A stretch of DNA of 34,465 nt from UBA5614 sp034678545 (GCA_034678545.1 JAXDBS010000042.1:1-34465), one strand, 5' to 3'; positions 22,356 through 32,152 are shown, counted from the first letter of the stretch. The notes: generated by a model not told the origin, from the letters alone. Made by a program: numbers and translations.

Positions 22356-23437
22356 ATCTTCTCCTTAAGCTGCCTGGCATCCTGCTCGATGCAGCCTGCT
22401 ATGAGAGCCACAGCATCCCGGACCGGCATAGCGGCCAGCCTTTGCTTGAAATCCTGAAGATGGTTAACAACGTAACTAATGGCCTCCAACAGGCTCCACG
22501 GCGTCAGATCCTTCTGTTCTAAAATGATGCCAATGCTTTGCTGGGATTGATGAAGAGCGTTCTTATACTGGTGATTATCCGCAGCGCTGGGCAAAGGTAT
22601 GAAGACTGCCGGAACCCTGTGGGCGTTCAACTCTGCTATGGATAGGGCTCCCGCCCTCGATACGGCAAGATCACTCATCTGGTAATAATCACTCATGCGG
22701 TCCGTAAAGCCGAAAATATGAATCCCGCGGACACTGCCAAACCTGCGTTCAAGTTCCTGCTGCTGCTTTTTTCCGGTCTGCCAGATCAGTTCCAATCCCT
22801 GGCTGAGCAAGCTCTCCACGCATTCACTCACAACCCGGTTGATCACATATGAGCCCTGGCTTCCTCCGATGATAAAGAGTTTTTTGCTAGGCACTGACAG
22901 ATTGTAATCCTCCCAGCGGATCCTGTCCTTCTCAAGCTTGGCAAACGGAAGGGTGGGATTGCCGGTGATCAGGCAATGGGAGCGCGACAGGAATTTCTTC
23001 GCCATATCTGACGCGATAAAAACGCGTCTGGCCCAGCCTGAAAGAACGCGGGTGGTCAGACCAGGATAGCTGTTACCGTCCTGAAAATACAGGTTTCTTT
23101 TAGCCATGATGGCAGCCAGGGCAACCGGTCCAGAGACAAAACCGCCCGTGCACAGAACAGCATCAGGGCCTTCCTTGCGCATGTACTTAAGAGATCGGAG
23201 CATACTTTTTGCCAGTAAAAAAGGAAATCTCAAGTGCTGCCAAGTGAAGCTGCGGTAGAGTTTCTGCACTTTAATCGGCAAAAATGGAATGCAGTTCCGT
23301 GCGGCAAGATTAGCTTCGAGACTGTCGGCGTTGCCGATCCAGACAGCCTCCCAGCCGCGTGCTTTCATTTTCATGGCGACTGCCAGGGCTGGTATGATGT
23401 GCCCTCCCGTTCCACCCGTACCGACAAGCAATTTCAA
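22349..23437 (-). CDS. murG: UDP-GlcNAc--lipid I transferase MurG
   Basis: 362-residue GT-B (GT28) glycosyltransferase, peripheral on the inner membrane, that converts lipid I to lipid II. The N-terminal glycine-rich loop is GTGGTGGHIIPALAVA, the second is IIGGSQGS, and the UDP-GlcNAc site includes SRAGALSIAEL. It starts at TTG 23437, fused to the ftsW stop (TTGA), with AGGAGG about eight bases upstream. It lies between ftsW and murC in the usual dcw order. Confidence 0.94.
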   Translation of the reverse strand: MKLLVGTGGTGGHIIPALAVAMKMKARGWEAVWIGNADSLEANLAARNCIPFLPIKVQKLYRSFTWQHLRFPFLLAKSMLRSLKYMRKEGPDAVLCTGGFVSGPVALAAIMAKRNLYFQDGNSYPGLTTRVLSGWARRVFIASDMAKKFLSRSHCLITGNPTLPFAKLEKDRIRWEDYNLSVPSKKLFIIGGSQGSYVINRVVSECVESLLSQGLELIWQTGKKQQQELERRFGSVRGIHIFGFTDRMSDYYQMSDLAVSRAGALSIAELNAHRVPAVFIPLPSAADNHQYKNALHQSQQSIGIILEQKDLTPWSLLEAISYVVNHLQDFKQRLAAMPVRDAVALIAGCIEQDARQLKEKIC

Positions 23438-24570
23438 ATCGGTATCCTCCTGGAACTTATGTTTAGGATCAAACCGACAGCAAGCGAATCAAACAAGATG
23501 GCAGTACCGCTGTAACTTATAAACGGCAGAGTAGTGCCGGTGGATGGAAGAATCGACATGGAAACGCCTACATTGACCAAAACGTTGATGAAGATATTCA
23601 AAGCCAGTCCCATCATCAAAAGCTGCAGATATAGGTCTGTCTGTTTCTGCGCCATAAACATGATCCGGAAAAAAAGCAGACAGTGCAATCCAAAAACCAG
23701 CAGGGCTCCCAAATAGCCAAATTCCTCGCCAATTACAGTAAAGATGTAATCAGTTCTGGCTTCAGGTAGATAGTAATGCTTGGCCAGGCCCTTGTCAGGG
23801 CCGGTGCCGACAATGCCGCCGCTCTTCAAGGCCAACACGCTTTCCTTGACCTGGTATTCGTTTTCAATAGCCGGGCTGGCAGTCCTCTTAAAGAACAGGC
23901 AGTATTTTTTATAAATGTCTAGTCGTTCACTCCGGTACCTGGCTCCTATCTTGATCACTCCGAAACCCAAGATCACACTGACTAGCAAAGCCAGGATTAC
24001 AAGTTTGAAGCGAATACCACCCAGAAACAGCAGGCAGATCAAGGTCGAGGCACTTATCACAAGTGAACTGAAATGTTGCCCGCTTAGAATCAAAGCGTAA
24101 ATCAAGCCAGTGATCAGAAGCAGGGGAAAAAACTGCAGCATGAATTGGCCAACATTTGCCCGGGCCAAGATTTCCTTCTTTTTATCGATGATATAGGCAA
24201 AAAAGAAGATCAAAACTATCCTGGCAAAGAAGCTGGGCTGGAAGTTAACGATTCCCAAATCCAAACCCCGGGTAGCTCCCTTGACAGAGCGCCCCACAAT
24301 CAAAACCAGAACCAGCAAACCGATTGTCAGACCAACGAAAACAATGATCCAGCGCTTCAGATTGGATACGTTCACAAAGTGAATAACAAATAAAATAAGA
24401 ACGAATGACATCGCAAAATAGACCGACTGCCGAAAGAAATAAACCATTGAATCCCTGCCGGAAACGATATCTAGCATGATCAGCAACCCAATGGACATCA
24501 GGACCAGATACAGGATCAGGGTGAGTCTGTCGTATTCGAGCACCAAAGTTTTTTTACTGCGTTTTTTCAT
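23434..24570 (-). CDS. ftsW: SEDS-family peptidoglycan glycosyltransferase FtsW
   Basis: 378-residue polytopic membrane protein (about 10 transmembrane segments) that polymerises septal glycan together with FtsI. SEDS motifs are visible: GATRGLDLG, then LPEARTDYIFTVIGEEFG with the aspartate taken as catalytic in the family, then ILPSTGTTLPFISYSG. The normally conserved 'QPSE(L/F)xK' motif reads QPSFFAR here, so the glutamate is replaced by phenylalanine. It overlaps murD by 17 bases. Neighbourhood with murG, murD and ftsI favours FtsW over RodA. Confidence 0.92.
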   Translation of the reverse strand: MKKRSKKTLVLEYDRLTLILYLVLMSIGLLIMLDIVSGRDSMVYFFRQSVYFAMSFVLILFVIHFVNVSNLKRWIIVFVGLTIGLLVLVLIVGRSVKGATRGLDLGIVNFQPSFFARIVLIFFFAYIIDKKKEILARANVGQFMLQFFPLLLITGLIYALILSGQHFSSLVISASTLICLLFLGGIRFKLVILALLVSVILGFGVIKIGARYRSERLDIYKKYCLFFKRTASPAIENEYQVKESVLALKSGGIVGTGPDKGLAKHYYLPEARTDYIFTVIGEEFGYLGALLVFGLHCLLFFRIMFMAQKQTDLYLQLLMMGLALNIFINVLVNVGVSMSILPSTGTTLPFISYSGTAILFDSLAVGLILNISSRRIPI

Positions 24571-25927
24571 ATTCAGCCGCCATTGTTTTCACGATTTGAA
24601 TAAATGCTTCCCCCCTGTGCTCAAAATTGACAAATCTGTCATAGCTGGCACAAGCTGGAGATAACACGATAATGTCCCCGGGTTGAGATTCGCGGAAAGC
24701 CAGCCTCACGCACTCGGAAAAATCCTCAACGGCTGACAGTTCCACTTCACCAGACCAGGCTTGTTGCATCTTCGCGGAAGTAGCCCCTGTGATATAGACT
24801 TTTTCCGCTTTTTCCTTGAGCAACGGCGTTAGAATGGAGAAGTCCTCCCCCTTGTCCGATCCGCCCATGATGATCCGTATGGGCTGGTCGAATGTGAACA
24901 GCGCATATCTGACCGAATCAGTGTTGGTTGCCTTGGAATCATTATAGAATGAGATCCCGTTGATCGATTGCACAAATTGCATTCTGTGGTTGAGGGGCTG
25001 AAATGATCTGAGACCCCTGTCAATTTCAGATCGAGAAAATCCCGCTATCTGAGCGGCAAGAATGGACGCCATGGCGTTTGCCCAATTGTGGGGGCCTTTA
25101 ATCTGCAGATCCCTCACAGGAAAAGAACAAGTTTCCTTGTCATCTACTATAACTTTATCTTGTACCCATATATCGCTAAGCAGGTCTGTATTATCATTTC
25201 TCCGTAGGGAAAAATGATGCATTTGGGCGTTTACTCTCGACTCCAATTCTTTTGAGATATGGTCATCCGCATTCAATATCGCATGATCTGTATGCTCCTG
25301 AAGATGAAAGATGCGAAACTTGGATCGGGCATAATCCTCAAATGAATCATACCGGTTCAGATGGTCTGGAGTAACGTTCAGAAGCAAGGCAATGTCCGGC
25401 TTGAAGCTTTCAGTCAGATCCAGCTGAAAGCTGCTGACTTCCAAAACTATGTAATCAATTCCCGGCTTTTCAATGGGAAATCCGCAGAAAGCGTCTCCGA
25501 TATTGCCTGCCAAAATGCAGCTTCTCCCCGCCTGTTTTATGATATGCGCGATCAGGCTGGCTGTCGTGCTCTTACCATTGGAACCCGTAACAGCTATCAG
25601 GAAACTGGACGGATGCTTGATTTGAAAGCCAAACTCCAGTTCAGAGATCATGTTTATCTGCCTGGCTTTACCGGTCTGAATGATCTGTGAATTCAGGGGG
25701 ATTCCGGGGCTGACAATCCATTCATCACAACCGAAAAGCCTGTCTGTATGACCACCAAACTCACATTCAAAATCCTTTTCCAGAGTATCGGCATTAGCAA
25801 TATTCTGTCTGGCTTTGATGTCGCTGAGAAAAGCCTTGCCGCCCAAGTCCCTGATTTTGTAAGCTGCCGCAACACCGCTGCGGGCCAACCCCAAAACAGC
25901 ATATCTCTTTTGCTCGGAAAACATCAT
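24554..25927 (-). CDS. murD: UDP-N-acetylmuramoyl-L-alanine--D-glutamate ligase MurD
   Basis: 457 residues; adds D-glutamate to UDP-MurNAc-L-Ala. It shows an N-terminal Rossmann-like UDP domain (VLGLARSGVAAA), the ATP P-loop AVTGSNGKSTTASLI, LAGNIGDAF, NVTPDHLNRYDS in the central domain, and NDSKATNTDS plus MGGSDKGEDF in the C-terminal domain, all typical of MurD. Two consecutive ATG codons (25927 and 25924) are possible; AGGA six bases before the second makes 25924 a good alternative. The ribosome binding site overlaps the mraY stop. Confidence 0.94.
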   Translation of the reverse strand: MMFSEQKRYAVLGLARSGVAAAYKIRDLGGKAFLSDIKARQNIANADTLEKDFECEFGGHTDRLFGCDEWIVSPGIPLNSQIIQTGKARQINMISELEFGFQIKHPSSFLIAVTGSNGKSTTASLIAHIIKQAGRSCILAGNIGDAFCGFPIEKPGIDYIVLEVSSFQLDLTESFKPDIALLLNVTPDHLNRYDSFEDYARSKFRIFHLQEHTDHAILNADDHISKELESRVNAQMHHFSLRRNDNTDLLSDIWVQDKVIVDDKETCSFPVRDLQIKGPHNWANAMASILAAQIAGFSRSEIDRGLRSFQPLNHRMQFVQSINGISFYNDSKATNTDSVRYALFTFDQPIRIIMGGSDKGEDFSILTPLLKEKAEKVYITGATSAKMQQAWSGEVELSAVEDFSECVRLAFRESQPGDIIVLSPACASYDRFVNFEHRGEAFIQIVKTMAAEYEKTQ

Positions 25928-25932
25928 CTTTC

Positions 25933-27036
25933 CTATCGCAATTTTATCGTGCTCAAGCCCAAAGCCACCAGCAAGATGGCCACGATCCAGAATCTGATCA
26001 CGATCTTTGATTCATGCAGACCCTTAAGCTCGTAATGATGATGGATGGGGGCACACAGGAAGATCCTTCTGCCTGCCCCGTATTTCCTCTTGGTGTATTT
26101 GAAATAGTACCGCTGCATGATTACAGACAGGGCCTCCGATACAAACAGCATCCCTACGATCAGGAAGAACAGCTGCTCCCTGAGCATGACGGCCAGCACG
26201 GCCAGAATTCCTCCCAGCGTAAGCGATCCCGTATCTCCCATGAACACCTGCGCCGGATAGGAGTTGTACCATAAAAAACCGATCAGGGTTCCGATCAGGG
26301 CCGAGATAAAAACGATCAGTTCTCCTGCCTCAAAGATGTATTCAAGGTTCAGGCTTTCAGCGATCTTGAAGTTACCCTTCAGGTAAGACATAACTCCCAA
26401 ACCCAGGGCAGAGAAAATAATGATTCCGGACGCCAACCCATCCAGGCCGTCGGTCAGATTTACCGCATTGGAAGTTCCCACAATCATGATCAGAACAACC
26501 GGAAAGAAGAACAGCCCCAGCTGAATGGAGACATTTTTCAGGAACGGCACCTGCATGCTGGTGACAGTATCAACATTCTTGCTGCTGTAGTAGATAGCCA
26601 GTGTCAGCAGAATGGCGAGGCTGACCTGGCCCAGCAGCTTGTAGCGCGGGACCAGCCCCTTTTTTGCCTTTACGAAATTTTTCAGATAATCGTCCAGAAA
26701 TCCGAAAACCCCCAGCCACACAGTTGTTAAATACATCATCAGGATGAAGCTGTTGGTCAGGTTATTCCACAACAAAGATGAGATCATCAGGCCAAACAGG
26801 ATGATCAGCCCCCCCATGGTGGGCGTGCCTTGTTTCAGTCTGTGGCGTTCCGGAGTATCTTCATCAATTGTTTCCACAGCTGCGTGCATTTTCAGCTTTC
26901 GTATAATTACAGGCCCGATCAACAAGGCAAATAACAAGGCTGTGACGAAGGCGGCAATAGACCTGAACGTAACATATCTGAAAACGTTGAAGATAATGCT
27001 GTATTGGGCTAATGGATAAAATAAATGATACAGCAT
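25933..27036 (-). CDS. mraY: Phospho-N-acetylmuramoyl-pentapeptide-transferase MraY
   Basis: 367-residue polytopic inner-membrane enzyme that makes lipid I from UDP-MurNAc-pentapeptide and undecaprenyl phosphate. Conserved cytoplasmic motifs are RLKQGTPTMGGL, GFLDDYLKN with the paired aspartates, NAVNLTDGLDGLASG and the C-terminal APIHHHYELKG. These separate MraY from WecA/TagO relatives. It starts at ATG 27036 with AGGGGAG upstream, 45 bases after the murE-murF fusion, and the stop lies six bases before murD. Confidence 0.95.
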   Translation of the reverse strand: MLYHLFYPLAQYSIIFNVFRYVTFRSIAAFVTALLFALLIGPVIIRKLKMHAAVETIDEDTPERHRLKQGTPTMGGLIILFGLMISSLLWNNLTNSFILMMYLTTVWLGVFGFLDDYLKNFVKAKKGLVPRYKLLGQVSLAILLTLAIYYSSKNVDTVTSMQVPFLKNVSIQLGLFFFPVVLIMIVGTSNAVNLTDGLDGLASGIIIFSALGLGVMSYLKGNFKIAESLNLEYIFEAGELIVFISALIGTLIGFLWYNSYPAQVFMGDTGSLTLGGILAVLAVMLREQLFFLIVGMLFVSEALSVIMQRYYFKYTKRKYGAGRRIFLCAPIHHHYELKGLHESKIVIRFWIVAILLVALGLSTIKLR

Positions 27037-27081
27037 TTCACTCCCCTGATACGATGATGTTGAACTCCGGGGTATAGGATA

Positions 27082-29931
27082 TCAATCGTGGCATATTGAC
27101 TCCAGCAGTTTCTCAAGATGGATGCCGTGGGATGCCTTAATAAGGATTACAGCATTGTCCGGAATATGCTTCAACCAGTTGGCGCGTAAAAGATCCTCAA
27201 CCTTATCGTAATGCTTATCCAGACTATTATTATTAATCTGATTAACTAAATCATGATACAGCTTTGAGTGTTGGCCAACCGTGAATAACAGATCATATTC
27301 ACAGCTGCTTAACCTCGTTCCGATCATTTGATGAAGCTGTTCTGACTGCTCTCCCAATTCCAACATGTCACCCAGAATGGCAGCATGCGGCCTGCCAGGA
27401 TCAATGTTGACCCAAAACTCAATGGCTGCCTGCATGGAAACGGGATTCGCATTGTAACAATCCAGAATGATCACCATATTGTTGCAATATTTTACTTCCA
27501 TCCTCAGATTGCGAGGGATAGGTTTCCGAAGCCCGGACCTGATCGATTCCTCCGGTAATCCAGCTTCCATTGCACAGCTTATGGCAAACGCAATATTGGT
27601 GACATAGTAGGGTACAATCTGGTCCACCGACCATCTGATCCCGTTCAGCTTGAATTCCAATCTGTCAGTGGCGAATTGAACATCAGAGATGCGATAGTGG
27701 CAACCGGCGCTTAAGCCGACACCTTTCCCCCTAGCCGAGAATTCGGAAAAGCGTGAGTCATCGCCAGGATACAATATTGTCGCCGAACCACGTCTGAACA
27801 GCTCTGTTTTTTCCTTGTACACTCCTGCTTCATCGCCAAAGAATTCCAAATGGGAAGGGCCGATGTTTGTAATCAAAGCTATATTAGGATTGCAGATATC
27901 ACTCAGAGTGGGGATTTCACCGAAATGATTGGTCCCCAATTCAAAAATAGCTGTTTGGTCCTTCGGCCTGGTCCTGAAAACGGTGCGGCATAATCCGATT
28001 ATGTTGTTTTCATTGGCCTCTGTTTTAAGAATCTTTCCTTCCTCAGAGAATATGTTGGCCAGGTATTCTTTAGTGGTTGTTTTACCTGTACTGCCGGTAA
28101 GGGCTATTTTTAAAGGATGGAACATCAGCAAATATTTCCTGGCCAGCATCCCCAAAGCTTGCCTGCTGTCCTCTACTCGGATCGTCCTACTGCGCTTCTC
28201 ATCAGAGCCCTGAACAACCGCCCCATTGGATCTGTCTGATAATACCTGGTCCACATAGTTCATTCCATCGAAATTGTCTCCCTTCAAAGCAAAGAACAGA
28301 GACCCAGATTTGATTATCCTCGAATCTGTCGAAACCATTCTATATAATTCATAAGATGTTTCTTCCTGCCTGAACTCTGAATCATACAGCAATTCCAGAA
28401 AAACAGGATCTACCGGAAGAACAAGTTCTTCGTTACTGATCTTTGACTCTTCATTCAAGCATTCCGCCGCAACCTCAGCATCATCGAAATGATGCCTGAC
28501 TCCACAGATCTCCTGATAAGTCTCATGTCCCTTTCCGGCCAGGAGGACTATATCTCCAGCCTGCGCCAGATTGATTGCAGCCTTAATCGCAGCACGTCTG
28601 TCCCTGATGATCCACCATGGTTTCCATTTATCGCAGTCGCCAATGATATCTTTAATGATTACTTCCGGTTTCTCGGTGCGGGGATTGTCGTCTGTGATGA
28701 TAACACAATCGGATTCTGCCAGCGCAGTCATCAGCATTAACGGGCGTTTCCCCTTATCCCTGTCGCCTCCTGTCCCGAATACCGTGATCAGGCGTTTATG
28801 CGGCAAAGCTTTCAACGTCTGTAATACTTTTTTCATTGCGTCCGGAGTATGGGCGTAATCGACATAAAGCCCAATATTATTTCGGTTGGAAACTTTCTCC
28901 AGCCTTCCTTTGATTGGCTTCAGGCTTGCTGCCATTTGACAGATCATCTCAGTTCCGGTGTCTGGAAACAGAGTCCTGACCGAGGCTATTGCCATGGAAG
29001 CATTTACAATATTGAAATCACCCGTTAACCTCATTCTGATATCATGATAAGAACCTGAAGGCTCTCTTAGGTTGAACTCGCATCCATTCAGGCTGCACTT
29101 GGCATTGCTGAAGACGAAATCGCCCTGCGTACCAGATACGCTTATTAGTCTAGGATAATTACAGTTACTAATCCTTTCGTAGACCTGTTTGCCAAATGCA
29201 TCATCCGTGTTGACAATGCAAGTGCCGCCGCTTGCCATAGTATATTCAAACAGTTTGTATTTGGCTTCGAAGTAATCGTTCATGTCCCTGTGAAAGTCCA
29301 GGTGTTCCCTGGACAGATTAATAAACAGGGCGGCCCTGAATTTCAATCCATATACACGGTCCAGACTCAATGCATGTGATGATACTTCCATAACGGCAGT
29401 TGTACAATTTGCCATTATCATTTTATCTAAGATCTGATTCAGTTCCAATATGTCAGGAGTCGTATTATTGGTGGGAATGAACTCTGAATCAGTTATATAA
29501 CCCAAAGTACCTATCCAACCTGTTTTCATGCCCAGATAACATAAAGCCTGCCTTATTAGGAGGCTGGTCGTGGTTTTACCGTTGGTGCCGGTAATCCCTA
29601 TCAGATGTAATGCTGCGGTTGGATTCTGATAAAATTCCCGGGCCAGGATAGCTGCTGCTTTGCGGCTGTTGCTAACTCTGATGGCCGATCCCTCATCCTG
29701 GAAACCGTCTTCCTGAATGATAAGTTCTGCACCTTTTTGCCTAGCTTGGGTAATGTATTTATGGCCGTCTGATTGAAATCCTTTAATGCAGATGAAGATA
29801 TCCCCGGTTCCTATAAGTCGGGAGTCAGTTTGGGGCTTACCGGTCAGCTTCCAGGTTACATCTATTGACTGGTCTTCTATCCAGAGCCCCAGCTCTTTCA
29901 GAAGTTCAATCATAGCTGTAACCGCAAGCAT
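27082..29931 (-). CDS. murEF: Fused MurE-MurF: meso-DAP-adding and D-Ala-D-Ala-adding ligases in one chain
   Basis: 949-residue bifunctional Mur ligase. The first half (about 1-490) is MurE: P-loop GITGTNGKTTTSLL (GTNGKT at about 115-120), NLSREHLDFH, and DNPR at about 415-418, the motif that selects meso-diaminopimelate. A linker of about 35 residues (490-525) leads to MurF: a second P-loop ALTGSTGKTTTKEYL (about 613-618), NENNIIGL, and DCYNANPVSM in the C-terminal domain. The frame is continuous with no internal stop or restart. ATG 29931 is chosen because AGGGGGAG lies five bases upstream; the open frame reaches back to 29991 over the ftsI end. One protein would add residues 3 and 4-5 of the stem peptide. 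Confidence 0.95.
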   Translation of the reverse strand: MLAVTAMIELLKELGLWIEDQSIDVTWKLTGKPQTDSRLIGTGDIFICIKGFQSDGHKYITQARQKGAELIIQEDGFQDEGSAIRVSNSRKAAAILAREFYQNPTAALHLIGITGTNGKTTTSLLIRQALCYLGMKTGWIGTLGYITDSEFIPTNNTTPDILELNQILDKMIMANCTTAVMEVSSHALSLDRVYGLKFRAALFINLSREHLDFHRDMNDYFEAKYKLFEYTMASGGTCIVNTDDAFGKQVYERISNCNYPRLISVSGTQGDFVFSNAKCSLNGCEFNLREPSGSYHDIRMRLTGDFNIVNASMAIASVRTLFPDTGTEMICQMAASLKPIKGRLEKVSNRNNIGLYVDYAHTPDAMKKVLQTLKALPHKRLITVFGTGGDRDKGKRPLMLMTALAESDCVIITDDNPRTEKPEVIIKDIIGDCDKWKPWWIIRDRRAAIKAAINLAQAGDIVLLAGKGHETYQEICGVRHHFDDAEVAAECLNEESKISNEELVLPVDPVFLELLYDSEFRQEETSYELYRMVSTDSRIIKSGSLFFALKGDNFDGMNYVDQVLSDRSNGAVVQGSDEKRSRTIRVEDSRQALGMLARKYLLMFHPLKIALTGSTGKTTTKEYLANIFSEEGKILKTEANENNIIGLCRTVFRTRPKDQTAIFELGTNHFGEIPTLSDICNPNIALITNIGPSHLEFFGDEAGVYKEKTELFRRGSATILYPGDDSRFSEFSARGKGVGLSAGCHYRISDVQFATDRLEFKLNGIRWSVDQIVPYYVTNIAFAISCAMEAGLPEESIRSGLRKPIPRNLRMEVKYCNNMVIILDCYNANPVSMQAAIEFWVNIDPGRPHAAILGDMLELGEQSEQLHQMIGTRLSSCEYDLLFTVGQHSKLYHDLVNQINNNSLDKHYDKVEDLLRANWLKHIPDNAVILIKASHGIHLEKLLESICHD

Positions 29932-29974
29932 GCTGCTCCCCCTCTGTGTTATTTCAGGTCTGTTTGGCTGGGTA

Positions 29975-32149
29975 TTATATTGTGGCATCAACTGTGCAGG
30001 TGCTGCCGGGAGTTACTCTAGTTCCGGCGATGATCGATTGCCGCCGCACAGTACCGATACCGTTGATCTTCAATCTAATCTTGCAATTAGATGTAATTTG
30101 GATGGCCTTCCTCAGGGTCATGCCGGTTAGATCAGGCATAACTCCGGTTTGATTGGGATACATAATTTCTTTGTCTGTCTGGCCGGTGACCAGCACTATT
30201 GGGTGCGACTTGTCCAGCGATACATTTGGTTTGGGATACTGATCCGCCACCACAGTTGAACTATCGTTCCTTTCCACAACATATGTCAGTCCATTCCGGC
30301 GCAAAATATTGATAGCTCCGTTCAAACTCATCCCTGTAACGTCAGGTGTGGCAGCTGTCGTCTGCTGCAGGCGCCTGTTATTGGGCAGGATCCGGCATTG
30401 GGGAAGAAACAGCGTTTTCTCCACAATTTTCTGGAAAGTTGGCGCAGCGCACAAGCCACCGTATCGCAGACTGAATTCAGGTTCGTCATACACTATCACG
30501 GCCACCATTTGCGGTTTTTCCACGGGAAAGAAACCAACGAAATTACCTGTGTATTTTCCGGTCGCGTAGGTGTTTTGTCCCTCCATCTTCTTCTGCGCGG
30601 TGCCTGTTTTCCCTGCCAGAGTAACGTAATTCAGCTTGATATGCTTCGCCGTTCCGTCTTCCACTACGCTTTGCAGATATGATCTCATGGTGTCTGCTGC
30701 CGCCTGTGATACTATGCGTTTCGCAGTTTTAGGCTGGTGCTGCTGAACAATCCGGCCACCTTCATCCCGGAAAGATTCGAAAATATAAGGTTTCACGCAA
30801 TTGCCTCCGTTGGCGATCACCGCATAGGCGGCAGCCAACTGTACTGTTGTTACTGAGATGGCATAACCGAAGGTGATGGAATGCAGTGAATATGCATCCC
30901 AGTTCTCAAGTTTATGGAAAATCCCGCTCGATTCCCCAAATATGTTCAGATCAGTCTTTTGCCCGAATCCCATGGCAATCAGTTCATCATATAATAGCTT
31001 GGGTCCAACTCGGTCTCCAATGATCGATATGCCCACGTTGCTTGATTTCGATATAACCTTGCGGGCGGGGATGGGCCCATAATCATGAGTGTCTCTGATT
31101 ACTCTTCTACCAACTACCCGTTGACCGCTTGGAAACTTCTCATGAGGGCTGATCAGATTGTGATCGAGCGCTGCCAGTGCAGTGAAAGGCTTCATGGTCG
31201 ATCCCGGTTCAAACAGGAAACTCACCGGTATGTTCGATTTCACCCGCACATAGCCCGGATCCTCCACGTAATCGTCAGCTGAAACTCCGGCCATGGCATA
31301 GATCCGGCCTGTATTGACATCCATCACGACAGCGGCCGCGTTCTTGGCTCCATATTGGCGCAATCCCTCAGCCAATGCTTCTTCCACTACATCCTGAATG
31401 CTTGTGTCTATGGTCAGCCACAGATTAAGGCCGTTAACCGGTTCCCTATCACGCAGATGCGGATAATTAACTCGCTTTTTCTGAGCGTTGAAGAAAACCT
31501 CCCGCCATCCGTACTGGCCTGCCAGTTCCTTGTCATAAGTGGCTTCCAAGCCATTACTGCCTTTCAGACAATACATGGACTGGATGGGATCTTCGGGATT
31601 GTATTCAGCATTACTTTCCTTGACCGAACCTAGTATCCTGGCTGCGGTCAAGCCCCTGGAATAGATCCGTTTCATGGAACTGAAGGAATACACCAGGCCC
31701 GGAATCCCTTTCTGCTTGAGATACTGGGTCAGTTGCTCCAATTCGGATTCCTTGATTTTGTTCGAGATCTGGATGGAACTCAGATTCTTGTTCTGAGTCA
31801 GTTTTTTGTAGGCCTGTTCCTTGGTCAGGGAAGTGTGTTTATCAAATGCATCCGCCAGCATCTGATAAGTCTGGTCCAGGCTGAGATTGTTTTTTTGAGC
31901 CCATTTGCTGACCTGCTTCCTGTCAATGTCGGTCTGGTAGAATATCAAAGAGCTGACCAGCAGGTTGCCGTTGGAATCATAAATCGAGCCCCGGGTCGGG
32001 ATCAGGATCTGTTTGGAGGGTCGATAGCGTATTGTGGCTTCTGTTTCCAGATTCAGCGGATCGAAGATTTGGATGCAAAACAGGTATGCTGCCCAAGTCA
32101 GAATTATGACCGCGAATAAGGCCAATAGAATAAAGAACCTGATACGCAT
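29975..32149 (-). CDS. ftsI: Septal transpeptidase FtsI (class B PBP) with two C-terminal PASTA domains
   Basis: 724-residue penicillin-binding protein that crosslinks septal peptidoglycan as partner of FtsW. One transmembrane anchor (about 5-28) is followed by a PBP dimer domain starting near IPTRGSIYDSNGNLL. The transpeptidase domain has the SxxK motif STMK (Ser317), SxN as SSN (369-371) and KTG in LAGKTGTAQ (514-516). The C-terminus adds two PASTA-like repeats: TPDVTGMSLNGAINILR (about 601-656) and MPDLTGMTLRKAIQI (about 671-724). E. coli-type FtsI stops after the transpeptidase domain. The start lies three bases after the ftsL stop, with only a weak ribosome binding site, suggesting coupling. 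Confidence 0.94.
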   Translation of the reverse strand: MRIRFFILLALFAVIILTWAAYLFCIQIFDPLNLETEATIRYRPSKQILIPTRGSIYDSNGNLLVSSLIFYQTDIDRKQVSKWAQKNNLSLDQTYQMLADAFDKHTSLTKEQAYKKLTQNKNLSSIQISNKIKESELEQLTQYLKQKGIPGLVYSFSSMKRIYSRGLTAARILGSVKESNAEYNPEDPIQSMYCLKGSNGLEATYDKELAGQYGWREVFFNAQKKRVNYPHLRDREPVNGLNLWLTIDTSIQDVVEEALAEGLRQYGAKNAAAVVMDVNTGRIYAMAGVSADDYVEDPGYVRVKSNIPVSFLFEPGSTMKPFTALAALDHNLISPHEKFPSGQRVVGRRVIRDTHDYGPIPARKVISKSSNVGISIIGDRVGPKLLYDELIAMGFGQKTDLNIFGESSGIFHKLENWDAYSLHSITFGYAISVTTVQLAAAYAVIANGGNCVKPYIFESFRDEGGRIVQQHQPKTAKRIVSQAAADTMRSYLQSVVEDGTAKHIKLNYVTLAGKTGTAQKKMEGQNTYATGKYTGNFVGFFPVEKPQMVAVIVYDEPEFSLRYGGLCAAPTFQKIVEKTLFLPQCRILPNNRRLQQTTAATPDVTGMSLNGAINILRRNGLTYVVERNDSSTVVADQYPKPNVSLDKSHPIVLVTGQTDKEIMYPNQTGVMPDLTGMTLRKAIQITSNCKIRLKINGIGTVRRQSIIAGTRVTPGSTCTVDATI

Positions 32150-32152
32150 TTG

